Source of the DNA: Sycon ciliatum
Taxonomy: Eukaryota > Porifera > Calcarea > Leucosolenida > Sycettidae
Direction of reading: 5' to 3'
Assembly (NCBI RefSeq): GCF_964019385.1
Contig: NC_088649.1
Span: 25,975,517-26,039,516, forward strand
Length of the DNA: 64,000 nt
This document shows positions 45,013-56,435 of the stretch, in pieces (within the stretch, counting starts at the first letter, position 1; each line of letters begins with the position of its first letter). The notes beneath the pieces are model-generated. The model saw only the letters and a list, made by a program, of their open reading frames with translations, was not told the DNA's origin and did no database searches. The position numbers were made by a program, and so were the translations under genes.

Positions 45013-45692
45013 GCAAGAGTAGATAAACAAGAGTGCGCAACTCCGGATCTCTCCTGCACAATCTGCAAATACCCCCGCCCACTGCAGAATTTTTGTGGGC
45101 GTCACCTTTTTTCAGAGAAACGCGCATTTTGCCGCAGAGCAGTGCAGAGTAGGCAAAGCCCGATTTTGCCAGTGAAGCTTCGATATTTTGCCACAACATT
45201 TTGCTTTCTCATCGTTAATATTTTGCTTTCATTTGCCAGGCCACTCGATATTTTGCTCCCTTTTGCCCCAAAAAATAAATTGTGTCACATGTGGGAAAAG
45301 TGACCGAAAGTGGATCAAGTGTTGGCAAAAATGAGAAAAAGTGAGTCACGTTTTGCTAAAACTGTGCGAAATTGAGTCACATGCACCTTGTAAGTGTAAA
45401 ATCTTCAAATTTCCAGCGAACACACCGATATTTTGCTCCGTTTTGCTAGCAAATTCCCTTTCAGAATTCTTCAATATTTTGCTAGCATAATTGCTAGCAA
45501 AATCGGGCTATGCCTAGTCTGGGGCACGTGCTTGGCACTGGGCTTGTAGTGTAAGTCCGGCCAAGAGCACGAGGGAAAACTTTCCGAAAGACTCGCAGCG
45601 CGAGCGTCGTCGAAAAGATTACGTCAACAAAAAATCTGCCGTGGGCCTACCCATCCGCGAGTTGCACACACTTGTTTATCTACTCTTGATGG
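45013..45692. mobile_element. CAAGAGT-family MITE with nested inverted repeat
   Basis: Ends CAAGAGTAGATAAACAAGAG and its inverse (GTTTATCTACTCTTG). Inside, GGCAAAGCCCGATTTTGCCA near 45153 and GCAAAATCGGGCTATGCC near 45498 form a second inverted pair with repeated ATATTTTGCT words, so one element may have inserted in another. Confidence 0.55.
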
Positions 45693-46469
45693 CAAGCGGA
45701 CCGAGCTCGGGACAACCTTCCGGGTTTTGAGCTGACTGCATAGACAGAAGCACCGGTGACCTCAGAGTTGAGGAAATTCCTAATTTGCGTTTCCATCTGT
45801 ATCGTAACTTGTTAGGGCCCGATCACACATGCACTCGGAAGTAGTGGATCCACTGAAGCGACGTCGCAGGAGCGAACAATTCCATGGCAACGGCGAAAAG
45901 CAGAACTTCCGCCTCAGTGGAAACTCCAACCCGCTTCCTCAAAAATTTTCGAACCAAGACTGTCGCTTCTGCGGTTTCGCTTCAGCGGAAAGCACCACGG
46001 TCTGCTGTATAAGGACTTACTACAAGAAATTTGTATGCGTATGATGCCCATGCAATAAAATGCGTGCAAGATGGTCATTGACCTCGTCTATTGTCCGTAC
46101 CGTATGCACCAGAGCCCACTTTACTCTCATTTTCCGCCGAAGTAGGAGTTTTCCCTGTTTGTATGCGTGACCATACACACGTGGTTTTGCTGGAGCGACA
46201 CCAGGCTCGCTGTTGCAGAACCTCCAAGCTGAAGCGAACCCCAGTGCATGTGGGACCGGGCCCTAAGTGTTCCCCTTTCAAATATCACTCTGAGCACTAT
46301 GAGTGCAGGAGAGCAATATGGAACAAAAAAAAGTGAAGATCTAAAGTCAAAATGTTGGTGGGTTTCCATAGTAATTTTTGAAATCAGATTTTGCGAAGAG
46401 GGGATGGTATGCCGTTGTCTGCTTTGCTAAGATGCTTGTGTGTGTGTCCTCTCTGTTTCTCCGCAACAG

Positions 46470-46579
46470 AGAGCAACGAGTCCGCTAACACTACCCAGGC
46501 TGCTACACCCACGACCAGTTACTCAATAACCAAACCAAAGAGCGACCCGGCCACAACTACTCCAACTGAAGTCGTCTAA
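46470..46579 (+). CDS. Terminal exon, Thr/Ser-rich tail
   Basis: Acceptor CCGCAACAG at 46469. The phase 1 entry continues the previous exon's frame to a TAA stop at 46577-46579. It encodes about 36 residues (ESNESANTTQAATPTTSYS, then ending TTTPTEVV), a likely O-glycosylated tail. There is no membrane-spanning segment, so this isoform would be secreted. An alternative membrane-coding last exon cannot be excluded. Confidence 0.65.
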
Positions 46580-47700
46580 TAGAGTGACGGTGATGAACAG
46601 TGCAGTGCATGAAGTGTCAGTAATTGTAACTAGTTACTCATAAACCGGGGGGAATAACCTGGTGCCCTTCCACTTACCCACCCATCTTCCATAGCATCCA
46701 CAATTCGGTCCAGGAAACTCGACAGGCACATGCAGTCGGTGTTACTCCAACGGAACGTTTCCAGGACGTGAAGAGCCCCTGCTAACCAAGTGTGTTTCCA
46801 GTCCTGATAATTTCCTCCGATTGTAAATTTCAAATCTGCAATTTCAGATCAGTGAAAATCTGAGGCAGACTGATATCCCATAACCCGCTACGGCAGAGTA
46901 ATTATGTCGTATTTTAATTAGTAATTATGCACCTATTATTTGCAAGATGATGAGGGCAATAATAGATTGATCCCGACATAGCATAACTTAACTGGTTTAG
47001 CTTTGTTATTGTGTATTGTACTAGCACATAGTATATACATAAGTCGTCTACATTACTTCTCTATAAACAGATGTTCTCAGTTGTTACTTAGTCTTTTAAT
47101 GTGTTCCCCAAGTTCTTTGACTGAGAATCTGGCAGTTTGGGCTCAAGTCATTTGGCTCCAGTTTTTTCTTTTTTCATTTCTAACTCTTGTTTCTAAGTTG
47201 AGGAAAAGTTCTCAATCTTCGGACTTAAGCTCTGGTCACAACTGGGGCGTGTACGCGTGAAACCACGCGTTTGTGCGTATTTTTGCTGGCTTTTGGTGCG
47301 CCATGCATACGGAAACGCGCCCAAATGGAAATTCCAGCATGTTGGAATTTACAGCGCGTATCAGGCGCGTACCAGCCTACATACCATTCACTTTGATTGG
47401 CGGGGTCAACAAATTAGTACTCGAAGGTGTCGCATGCGCTAAATACGACACAGATTGCTGTTTGTAACAAAGCTTAGCAAAAGTACATAGCCCCCAGAGT
47501 GTGCAACGCCTGTTCCAGCCCTGCATAGTCCCTGATACTAAGAGTCCATAACCCCCAGAGTGTGCAACTCGTGATCCTTCTCAGCACAAATCAGTGCCGC
47601 AACGAAATCCAACCTTCATACGTCATGTAGTGAGTAGCGGATGTACCAGATATGCACAGGGCCCCATCCGCCAATGCTTGACTATGGACCGGATGACGCA
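46580..47700. other. Region without recognised genes
   Basis: No exon or transposon protein recognised. At 47487-47575 two CCCCCAGAGTGTGCAAC words, one with AAGAGTCCATAA, are partial CAAGAGT-family ends. Confidence 0.5.
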
Positions 47701-47703
47701 ATG

Positions 47704-47830
47704 TTTGGATGGTTGGTTGTGTTTATTTAAATTCGCAAACCGAACGGACTGAACATGTCCAATGACAAGGAAGCGAATGAAGTCCAAATAACCCAGGAAT
47801 GGGGACAGAGATGAAAAGAAAATAATGGGA
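47704..47830 (-). repeat. LINE 3' tail fragment
   Basis: The minus strand ends with CATTCGCTTCCTTGTCATTGG and AATTTAAATAAACACAACCAACC. It resembles the tail at 51020-51100, so it is probably a detached 3' end of the same LINE group. Confidence 0.45.
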
Positions 47831-48139
47831 ACAGAAGGTTCTCGGCAAAGGAAGAAGAGAAAGGAAGGAAAAAAAAGAATAATGGAGAAGAAGAAGAAGA
47901 AGAAGAAAAATCGTGGTCACGGCGAGAAGAAAGCTTTTAGCAAAAAGACAAAGGAAAGGATGAAGGAGAAAATGGGGAGACACATCGTGGTCACGGCCAA
48001 AGCCGGAGTAGCGGCAGGACACAGTAGACAAAACAACACCAGGAACAAGCACGCATGAAGCATGGGCCATGCCGGCCCAGAAGCGGGAGACCCCGAAAGG
48101 AAGAGAGAAAAGAAGAGAAGATAGAGAAATCGAAGCATT

Positions 48140-48420
48140 GCACATCTACATGTACGCCCACACATCCACACATCCACACACCCACACATCCACACACCCA
48201 CACATCCACACATCCACACACCCACACCTACACCCACAAACACACACACATACATCTACATGTACATACCCACACCTACGCACCAATACACACATACTTA
48301 GACACATACCCCCCCCCCACACACACACACGCGCGTGCACACACACACACACACGCGCGCGTGCACACACACACACACACAACACACACACACACACACA
48401 CACATGTACATTGAGAGCCA
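48140..48420. repeat. Compound CA-rich satellite
   Basis: Starts with CACACATCCACACACCCA repeats (six-base CATCCA/CACCCA units) and passes into CA dinucleotides with CGCG interruptions. Frames across it are artefacts. Confidence 0.93.
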
Positions 48421-48581
48421 CACATACAATTGCTTTGCAATGTTCTCAGTTCATAGAAGAAACGGGACTGCGGCAGCACGGAATTGACGAGGAACAGAGA
48501 TGGAGCGAATACTGCTTGGCAGGTTGTTCCAGCATAGCGCACCCTGGAAGGCGATTTCGTTGCGCCAGACCCCAACCTGGA

Positions 48582-48625
48582 GTTGCACACTCTGGGGGGT
48601 TATGGACTCTTGCTGATACTGATAG
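48582..48625. repeat. Solo CAAGAGT-family end
   Basis: GAGTTGCACACTCTGGGGGG followed by TTATGGACTCTTG, without a partner arm nearby. Similar solo ends occur at 10080-10112 and 13502-13530. Confidence 0.5.
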
Positions 48626-50119
48626 GGTCTTGGTTGAGCCAGGTTTTACAAAATTAGGACAGGTATACCATGGCAAAATGTGTGGAGAAGCAGATCCCAA
48701 ACCCAGGTTTTGGAGATTTAAAGTGGGTTTTTGATCCTCAATTCGGCCCAAATTGGACTTTCAAAAGCCAGCGGGACTGTTTCCGATGAATGGACTGTAG
48801 TAAAATCCCTTAATTAATCAGGCTGCGAAAATTCGCCGAAAATGAGACTGATCGAAAATCGCTACGCTTTTCGCCGATTTTGGAGGGTTCCTTTGACAAT
48901 CGTCGAAAATCGACCAAATCTTCTAATAATTATTTCACAAATTTTGAGGCCAACATGCCAACAGTTCTTTTAGCCGATTTTCCAATATATTCCAGTTTTC
49001 CAGCCGATTGTCAAACAATCAACTGATTTTGCAGTCGAATCTGATGTATTTTGGACCCGAGCGAAAAGCCGAACAAGCGGAAAAAACGGGCCGGTTTGGG
49101 GAAAGCCTACACAAGGGACCTTTCCGAACCTGAGCTTTCGAAGTTGGAAGGTTGCTGGTTTGCGCCTTGGAGAAGTGTTGGACCTAGGTGTCAGGTCGCT
49201 GAATGTCTCAGTACTCCCGGCCTTGTCAGTTTTGTGCCATTTTGTCGCACTCGCTGACTGTATAAAGATCTGGTTACGTTGGTGGACAGTTATCATAATA
49301 TAACAAACAAACAAAAAACTAACTAACTAATACTGCTACAAGAATACCATGTAACAGGAGATGAGCCCTCGCCACGGAGAACGGTTTTGGGAAGCAAAGT
49401 TGCAATGCGCTTGAGAAAAGCCAAAGCCTTGCCTCGACCACCCGTGCCACAAAACAGCAATGGTGCTGGGATTCATGCTGCCATGGAGAATCATAATCAG
49501 TAAATTGATGTTGCTGTTTTTTTCTTCCTTTTTTCTTTTTTCTTTTTGGTTTCCCGTTCCCGGGGCCTTCTATTCGGTGCTCTCTGTAGTTGTACTTCTG
49601 TACTGTTTCATGTTGAGCTACATGTATCCGGATTCCAATAAACACCAAAAAAAAAGAACAAAAGAAAGAAAAAAACAGTCACATGTACCCATATATTTGG
49701 CGTTCCCTCTGAGCTACCCAAACAAATATTGTGCTTGACCGCATTACGGCACGTTCGGTATCTCCGCCTTCTCCGTTAAATCATATTTAAACAAAACCGT
49801 TCTGCGCTCCGGCTCTCCGCCTTCTCCGCGAACACAAGAAAACTCGAGGAAAACAAACAAATTCAAGAAGCAAGAATGACAAGAAAGGCAGAAAGTATGA
49901 GAACATTATAATGTTATAAGCCAGCAAAATTTACCCCAGATCTCCAGTTTCAATTTCCAAACAACCCAGCACGGGAGTCTTCTGCAAGCTGCGCACTCTG
50001 CTCAGGCACAAGTCTGTGGGCGGGGGTATGCATATCACGAACGGCATACTGAGAGAAGTGGCACCCATGTTCATGCAGTCCCTGTGCTAACACTAGTTTC
50101 CGGCTCGGGCAGCTACCTA

Positions 50120-50212
50120 GTGACTGGAAGTTGGCTACAGTCTTACCTATCTACAAAGAGAACGGCAAACATGCGTGGCCAGCTAACTACAGCCTACAGG
50201 CCTATCTCTGTA
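50120..50212 (+). pseudogene. Reverse-transcriptase scrap
   Basis: Encodes DWKLATVLPIYKENGKHAWP then ANYSLQAYL, matching the W-K-x-A-x-V-x-PIYK-x-G..NYRPISL motif of LINE reverse transcriptases. Nothing else of the domain is adjacent. Confidence 0.6.
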
Positions 50213-50422
50213 TGATGATGTTGTTGTTGTTGCTGCTGCTGCTGGTGCTGCTGCCGTGGCTGTCGTTACAGTCCCTGTCGTTGTCAGGAAATGTTTGCTT
50301 GTGCCATTCTTCAACCAACCGACTTCATTTGTCACATGACTGACTCACGGCTGCCATCCAGAGCACACAAGAAGTCCATCGAACCGTCCACTCGGCAAAC
50401 CTGCAAGAAAGCACCACTTCCT

Positions 50423-50468
50423 GCTCGATACACAGTGTTTCGGGGAATTCACCCCTCATCAGTTGAGC
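50423..50468 (-). ncRNA. Hammerhead-like motif, family iv
   Basis: Minus strand: stem I GCTCAA/TCGAGC (one A-C mismatch), core CTGATGA, stem II GGGG/CCCC with loop TGAATT, GAAA, stem III CA/TG with loop CTG, then TA at the cleavage position. It is the best-paired motif in the window. The flanks are non-coding, so the host element is unidentified. A short-stem-III type I hammerhead of a Penelope-like or retrozyme-like element is the likely identity. Confidence 0.65.
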
Positions 50469-50520
50469 TTGAGTAGGCTGAGGAAGATTGTGCCTGAAGA
50501 GCACCACTTATATAATATAT

Positions 50521-50640
50521 AATCATAGTGCTCTCCAGCCACAAACATCACCAGGGATACAAACTTACAGAGACGCTCCGTTTCCAGTGCCACAAACACC
50601 TCGTGAGCACCAGATAACAGCGTGAGTCAGTGTCGCTCCT
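50521..50640. repeat. Dispersed repeat shared with 54780-54900
   Basis: CATCACCAGGGATACAAACT and the following CCGTTTCCAG..CACCAGATARCAGCGTGAGT segment occur in both places with about 90% identity. An ATATAATATA palindrome adjoins both. Confidence 0.75.
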
Positions 50641-52397
50641 GGACGGTGAGAACCAGGGAGTCGTAAAATACCGGGAGGCATAGATTAACGGCCGAACATC
50701 GGCCATTTTCCGGCCATTTTCGGCCACTGACCGGACGTTTTCAATTTCACCGGACATAGTGTCTGGTCAAAAAGGAAAAAAAGAGCAGCAACCATTCGAC
50801 CGTTTTATGTAGAGTTGGGCTTTCTTCGGAGCTTCGTGCCAAATGCGACTTGCATATCGTACAACTAACACGTCTACCCTGTAGCCTCAGGCGTAGACTT
50901 CACCAGATTTACTTGATCCGCCTGTAGCAACGCGCGCGGCGCGGTTGCTACAGTCAATTCACACTTTCGACCTTTGGTACATGGTGTCGACTTCGCACTT
51001 GAATCGATGGGTTGAACTGTCGTTGTTGTTGTTTTTTATTTGAATTCGCAATACCAAACGGGCAATAAGCCCAATTACATGGAAGCGAATAAAAGAATGC
51101 TAAGAATGAGGCATTGGGGTTGATGTTATTTCAAGTGGAAAATACTGATTCCGGGAGGTACTACAAATAGGTACAATGAAAATCTGAAAAGGCCATGGTA
51201 CTGTCGTTTACCATGCTGGAAGCAGCTACATGGAGAAGGAAAAACAACAAGAAAGACGTTTTATCTCATGTATTGGACAAACAGAGCTAACAGGAAAAGA
51301 CCGTTCGTTATATGCCTATACATACTGTCCGTGTGTGTGTGGGAGGAGGGCATGTCACTGTTTCTCTTCTTTTTAAAAACGTTTATGGCCTGAGAGTGTA
51401 CGGGTACACGGCTGCTGCGAAATCGGCCACGGCTTTGCAGGAACGTACACTGGCTGGCAGAGTGTTCCACAGCGCAGGTACACGGAAGAACGGTCGGCGA
51501 GTGCCTGTATTCGTCCTGGCCAGCGGGAGAATGAGTCCGGCGTTGGCTTGATGTCGAGTTGGGGCCGTGGTTGCGGGCTTCAGCTGCTTTGAAAGCGCTG
51601 TACTACATTGGCCGTTCAGGCCGCGCCAGATGAGATCGAGGAGTCGGTGGTGTTGTGTCTCCTCGATTTTCCGGAGGGATATGCTCTCCCTTTGGTGGCT
51701 TACCGAAGATGTGGGTGGTAGGCTGAACACAGCGCGGATGGCACGGTTCTGAAGACGTTGGAGTTTCCCTAGAGCGAAAGCTGAGAGGGAGGTGCTATAG
51801 GCCACACTTCCATATAATAGGTCGGGCATCACAACGGATTTTAGGTATTGGACCCTGGCCTTCTGGGAAAGGGATCGCCGGGCTCGCCACAATGCTCCGA
51901 CTTTCCTGTTCACCTTCGCTGTAAGATCGTGGATATGATGGTCCCAGGTCAGTTGCTCGGTGATGGTTAAACCCAAGTACGTGGCCGCAGTACAAGCAGG
52001 TAAGCGGGTCTGATGGCAATTTACAGCGATACTGGTTTGCGCATCCCTCCCACAGATGGACAGAACTTGACTTTTGCGTTCCTTCAATAACAGGCCGCGG
52101 TTTTCGAGCCAGTCGGCCAGCGCAGTGACGGATGACGAGAGTCCCAGTGAAATAGTTGCCGTGTTGGAACCACTTTGGTACAGTGCAATATCGTCAGCAA
52201 ATTGTATGCTAGGGGTCGGGTGAGCTACTGCAGCTACCGCTCGGGTGTATATATTGAACAAGATGGGCCCCAATACAGATCCCTGGGGTACTCCACTTGT
52301 GCATACTGTGATGTTGCTCAGTTCGCTACCGATGCGGACTTGTTGTGTCCGGTTTGTAAGGTAGCTAACGAGCCATTTCATCACCGTACCGCCAACT

Positions 52398-53510
52398 CAG
52401 GGGCGGATCCAGGAATTTTTCAGGGGGGGTTCAAATTTTTTCGAGTGCACAGAATTAAATTCGCTTCAAACTGTTTTCGGTTCGTTCACTACACCGGGAG
52501 TTGCAAAACTTTATTGTCACGGTAGCCCTTGCATTGCTTGGCCAATAAGACAAGGGTAATAATGCGTTTAGAGCCTTACAAAGTACAAAGCTGCAGCACA
52601 GGCAGAAACTAAGGCCGTGACTGCAGCATTTTCCGAACTGACGGAAGGCGAAGTTCTCTGACTGTCCTCCGGCTGGGACTGCGTGTCGTCACATTCGCGT
52701 CGTACACGGCGGAACGAAGCCAAGCTCAATGGCAACTGATCGGCCGCTCGCTTCTTTGGCAGACGTCGCGACATGGCAAACCACACGACAAACACAAACA
52801 TGATCTTCGTACTGCGGCGGCGGAAACCTACAGTCCAGCCAGCGCGAAATAACACAAAACGACAAGGAAGGTAAGGAGGACAAGTGGCAGTTTCTCCACC
52901 TTTGCCTCCACCGCGACATGGCAAACTACACGACAAACACAAACATTATCTTCGTACTGCGACGGAGGAAACCTACAGTCCAGCCAGCGCGAAATAACAC
53001 AAAACGACAAGGAAGGTAAGGCGGACAAGTGGCAGTTTCTCCACCTTTGCCTCCACCGCGACATGGCAAACTACACGACAAACACAAACATGATCTTCGT
53101 ACTGCGACGGAGGAAACCTACAGTCCAGCCAGCGCGAAATAAAACAAAACGACAAGGAAGGAGGACAAGTGGCAGTTTTTCCACCTTTTGCTCCACCACT
53201 TGAACTGTCGATCGTTTCAAGTCACATGATACGCGTACGGACCCTTCGATTCGAACGGTACGCGTACAACAGTCCCGACCACTGCATGCATGCAGTGACC
53301 TACATTGTAGTACCTGCACTGCCTGTACGTGACTACTGCATGCAGGATGCATGCCAGTGAAGTCTACTGCCAGTACTGGCTACGCTGCATGTACGCTACA
53401 CTTCGCTGGTTGCGCACGTGGATATCACAAAAGAATCGACTGGACCCATGGTCGAAATTATTTTAGGGGGTTCGTCCGAACCCCCTGAACCCCCCCTGTA
53501 TCCGCCCCTG
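52398..53510. mobile_element. 1.1-kb DNA element with CAGGGGCGGAT ends
   Basis: Ends CAGGGGCGGATCCAGG and the complement of CCTGTATCCGCCCCTG, with G-rich subterminal runs. CAACT flanks both sides (52393-52397 and 53511-53515). The reading frame of the host LINE resumes on each side. The interior is mostly a 145-bp tandem repeat. No transposase was identified. Confidence 0.78.
52750..53200. repeat. 145-bp tandem repeat, about three copies
   Basis: CGACATGGCAAACYACACGA recurs at 52769, 52914 and 53059 with spacing 145. Each unit also has AAACCTACAGTCCAGCCAGC and ACAAGTGGCAGTTTYTCCAC. Parallel minus-strand frames are a by-product. Confidence 0.88.
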
Positions 53511-54092
53511 CAACTCCAATTTCAAAGCAGTCCTGGATCATAATTGCATGCCGCACTTTGTCGAAGGCCTTCGACATGTCAAGGAAGCACACTCCAGAGG
53601 AGTCCTTCTTGTCGCGAGCCATTTGCAGCTGATCAACCAGTAAGGCTAGTGCATCACCCGTCGAGTGCTGCCGGCGAAATTCAAACTGAGTTTCCGGGAT
53701 AGCGTCGGTGTGGTCGAGGTGCCGTACAAGCTGCCGCTGGACCAGCTTTTCCAGCAACTTTGACAAAATCGGAAGTAGTGACACTGGCCTATAGTTTGTC
53801 GGCTGAGACGGATCTCCAGACTTGAACAGCGGGCTTACAGCCGCCAACTTGAAACCGGCAGGCACTGCACCAGATTTCAGTGACAGGTTGAAGAGTGTGG
53901 TGACAGATGGTGTGCTGCAGTCTGCAGTGCAGTTGTTCACTCTTGAGAGGAAGATGTCATCTTTTATTTTTAACTCTTTCACTGACCAGGAATGCAAATT
54001 GTCTTTTAGAATATCTTGTGGAAAGCGAAAGGGAGATTCAGAGGACTTGCCGCTGGGCAAAAAAAGTCCGTGGTGTGAAGGCCGCTTCTTGC

Positions 54093-54510
54093 GATTAGTG
54101 GATCTCGGACCATGATGCAGAGCTGACTACTTCCGCCTGGCTGATTTATGACCGGCAGAAGAACGATCGGCTCTTAGCAGAATGTTTGAAGTGTTCCGTG
54201 TGCATCAAGTTTGTAGACAGAGTTTGCAGTTGTAAAAACTTCAGCGAGGCTTTCATAACCGGATCCAAGAACCTGAGAACATCAGCGTTCAAGGATCATG
54301 CTGGAACGGAGATGCATAAACGAGCAATGAATCTTTTCCGCAGGCAAGAGTGTCCCGCTCGAAATGCCCCGAATTCGCTCCAATTGCGAAGGCACTGTGC
54401 AGGATGGACGACGGTGCTGCCGCTATTGCACGACGCAAATTCGAACTGACTTACTTTCTCTGCAAGGAGCATATCGCGTTCGCAAAATTCTTCACTGCAA
54501 TGCTTTCTTG
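54093..54510 (+). pseudogene. hAT-related protein N-terminal fragment
   Basis: Frame reads WISDHDAELTTSAWLIYD, LKCSVCIKFVDRVCSCKNFS, FITGSKNLRTSAFKDHAG and MHKRAMNLFRRQE. After a frameshift near 54380 it reads ARRKFELTYFLCKEHIAFAK. The C-x2-C..H-x4-H zinc site and following KNLR-x-S-x-FKDH pattern are known from hAT-transposase-derived proteins of animals. The rest of the transposase is absent. Confidence 0.6.
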
Positions 54511-54934
54511 TACATACATTTGTCGTCAGTAAATAGTTCAGTTTCTAATACAAATAAATTGGCGAATTGTACGTAGTAATGTGTGAGATACGTCCACATA
54601 ATGAATCATTGTGAATATACTTCAGTACTACTAAAAAAAAGAAGAAACACCCTCAAAATGTGCTGTGGAAAATATCCGGGCATGTCCGGACAGATTTCAA
54701 AACGGAAGGACATTTGTCCGAGCTAAATGAAATCCTTAAGCTATGCCCTAGAGAGCACTATATAATATAGTATATAATATAGTGCTCTCTAGGCAAAGAC
54801 ATCACCAGGGATACAAACTTACAGAGGCGCTCCGTTTCCAGCGCGAAAAACATCTCGTGAACACCAGATAGCAGCGTGAGTCAGTGTCGCTCGTGGAGGT
54901 GCTGAACAGACGCTGAGGACCGTTTGCCATAAAA

Positions 54935-55480
54935 AACATACAATACAATCTCCCTGCTGCCGGCCGTAGCCAAGATTCTGGACGCCATCATCGCCGAGCA
55001 CCTCACCAGCTTCCTCAATAGGCAGGGATTAATAACCGACCGAAAAATTAATTACCGACCACCAGTATGGCTTTGTCTCCTGAAAGTCAACATTCGATCA
55101 GCTAATTGTCCTGTCTTCAAGAGTGGCTAAAGCACTCGACAAGAGCCCTGTCTACCACGCTCTGTTCTTGTATTTTTCGCGAAAGCGTTTGACAAGGCAC
55201 CGCACCCTGTTCTTCTCCGACAGCTCGCTACTTTAATATCCCCTGAAGCCGTTCCTTGGTTCACCAACTACCTCGGAGACCGGTCCTTCTGTGTTAAAGT
55301 TCTCTCGGCCAAGTCGCCGACCCATCTAATTTCTGCAGGCGTTCCCCCAGAGTCTCACCTTGGCCCCATTGATTCTTTTCATTCTCTATGTAATGTCTTT
55401 CCTCGCACCATATCGTCTGATGTCACTACTGACGTGCTCTTATTTGCCGATGACACTGCTCTTGGTAGAGCAGCCTGAGA
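54935..55480 (+). pseudogene. LINE reverse-transcriptase fragment
   Basis: With frame changes: ISLLPAVAKILDAIIAEHL, STFDQLIVLSSRVAKALD, FSRKAFDKAPHPVLLRQL-like, AVPWFTNYLGDRSFCVKV, ISAGVPPESHLGPI and LLFADDTALG. Ordered reverse-transcriptase motifs with several frame breaks. Both ends are lost. It is a different family from the minus-strand LINE at 51020-54000. Confidence 0.75.
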
Positions 55481-55696
55481 ATCTAACCAACAACAAATGG
55501 TCCACCCCTCCAGGCCGCCACTGATGCCGTTCTGTAGTGGGTTGATTCAGTCGGAGGTTGCTTCAACCCCTCGAAGTCTTGCACCATGCAGTTCACTCCT
55601 AGAAGTCGTGCAGAACATGCCCACCCTACTCATCCGACTCCACACCTGTGTATGCAGGGTCCTGGGAGATGACGTGTCTGATGTAGCGACTCACCG

Positions 55697-55826
55697 CTAC
55701 GTATATAATATAACCTAACCAGTTGATTATATGGGAAATATAAACCTGTATACAAACCGAGGCGAAGCCGAGGTTTGTATATTGGTTTATATTTCCCATA
55801 TAATCAACTGAGTAGGTTATTATTAT
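55697..55826. repeat. Long perfect hairpin
   Basis: CAGTTGATTATATGGGAAAT..ATAAACC..GTATACAAACC is followed by GAGGCGAAGCCGA and the inverse GGTTTGTATA..GGTTTATATTTCCC. Arms are about 55 bases with a small GC-rich loop. It is probably a fold-back mobile sequence. Confidence 0.75.
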
Positions 55827-55859
55827 GCTTATACTGAGCTGATATACAAACTCCCCTCT

Positions 55860-56430
55860 CCCCCACAAGGGTAGAGATTGGAATTCCAACCCACAACCAT
55901 GGCTCGACGAGTCTTCCTTTCACCAACCTGTGCGGATCAAGTACAAGACTACCACTGACTCTGTGCAGTGCATGCAGTGCTAGTGCATGCAGTACCATCA
56001 CACACTCTTTGTGACTTCAGTTTAGTACTGAAGCACTAGTTACATCGGAAGTAACAGCTATGCGCCAAGTAAGTTAGTTTGAACTTCACAGGCACAGTGC
56101 TAGTGACCGTTACCGCGCGCAGATCTCACCGCGGGCTCTGTAAAAGAACCGTTTGCTCATTAGACTTTAGAGACATAGAGTTCGTCTCCCTCCCAAAATA
56201 AGAGTAAAATGAATCAGCACGAGCCTGTTGAATCGACTCCCAAACGTTTCTTCTGAGGACGACCACGAATCACGATGCCATTATTCAAGCAGCAGTTTCT
56301 AAGAACACTGGCAGTGCCACGGATTATGGCTGCGCATGTTCCGTCCGCTCTGCGAGGGACGCGGAAAGGAGAACATCGATTGGAAAACCATCAGTAGTGA
56401 AGTTCCGTTGCCCCTGCTATCTGCATTCTA
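55860..56430. other. Region without recognised features
   Basis: No protein, RNA gene or repeat with clear boundaries found here. Confidence 0.4.
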
Positions 56431-56435
56431 TGTCC

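Larger units (their letters stand above)
1913..46579 (+). other. Large modular extracellular-protein gene, 3' part, 23 visible exons
   Basis: Seen: 23 open exons with AG/GT borders, every intron phase 1, arranged as a repeated cassette A-B1-B2-B3-B4-C (units 1-3), a shortened unit A-B1-B2-B4, then a disintegrin/ADAM cysteine-rich exon and a Thr-rich tail with a stop. Coding lengths per unit are about 476, 314, 347 and 193 aa, then 236 and 36 aa. Known: EGF, CTLD and ADAM modules belong to extracellular or membrane proteins, and phase 1-1 exons are typical of shuffled modules. Inferred: one gene whose 5' end lies outside the window. It could be more than one transcript, because no transcript data are available. 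No AATAAA is evident within about 300 bases after the stop. All exons are open, which argues against a pseudogene. Confidence 0.75.
51020..54000 (-). pseudogene. LINE reverse transcriptase, split by a DNA element
   Basis: Minus strand, 5' part 53511-53950: TLFNLSLKSGAVPAGFKLA, NYRPVSLLPILSKLLEKLV, ETQFEFRRQHSTGDAL, GVCFLDMSKAFDKVRH. After an insertion (52398-53510), the 3' part at 52384-51383 gives WLVSYLTNRTQQVRI, GVPQGSVLGPILFNIYT, FADDIALY, YLGLTITEQLTWD, KVGALWRARRSLS, MPDLLYGS and ALWNTLPASVRSC. The frame 52384-51383 is open to its end. The 3' tail reaches about 51020 with (CAA)n. It is related to the intact LINE at 56914-60156, with the same domain order. The endonuclease is missing. 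Confidence 0.88.

Noticed and set aside
48055-48734. His/Thr-rich frames
   Set aside because: Translation of the CA-rich compound satellite.
52568-53352. Parallel minus-strand frames of 60-124 codons
   Set aside because: They repeat with the 145-bp satellite inside the DNA element and look non-coding.
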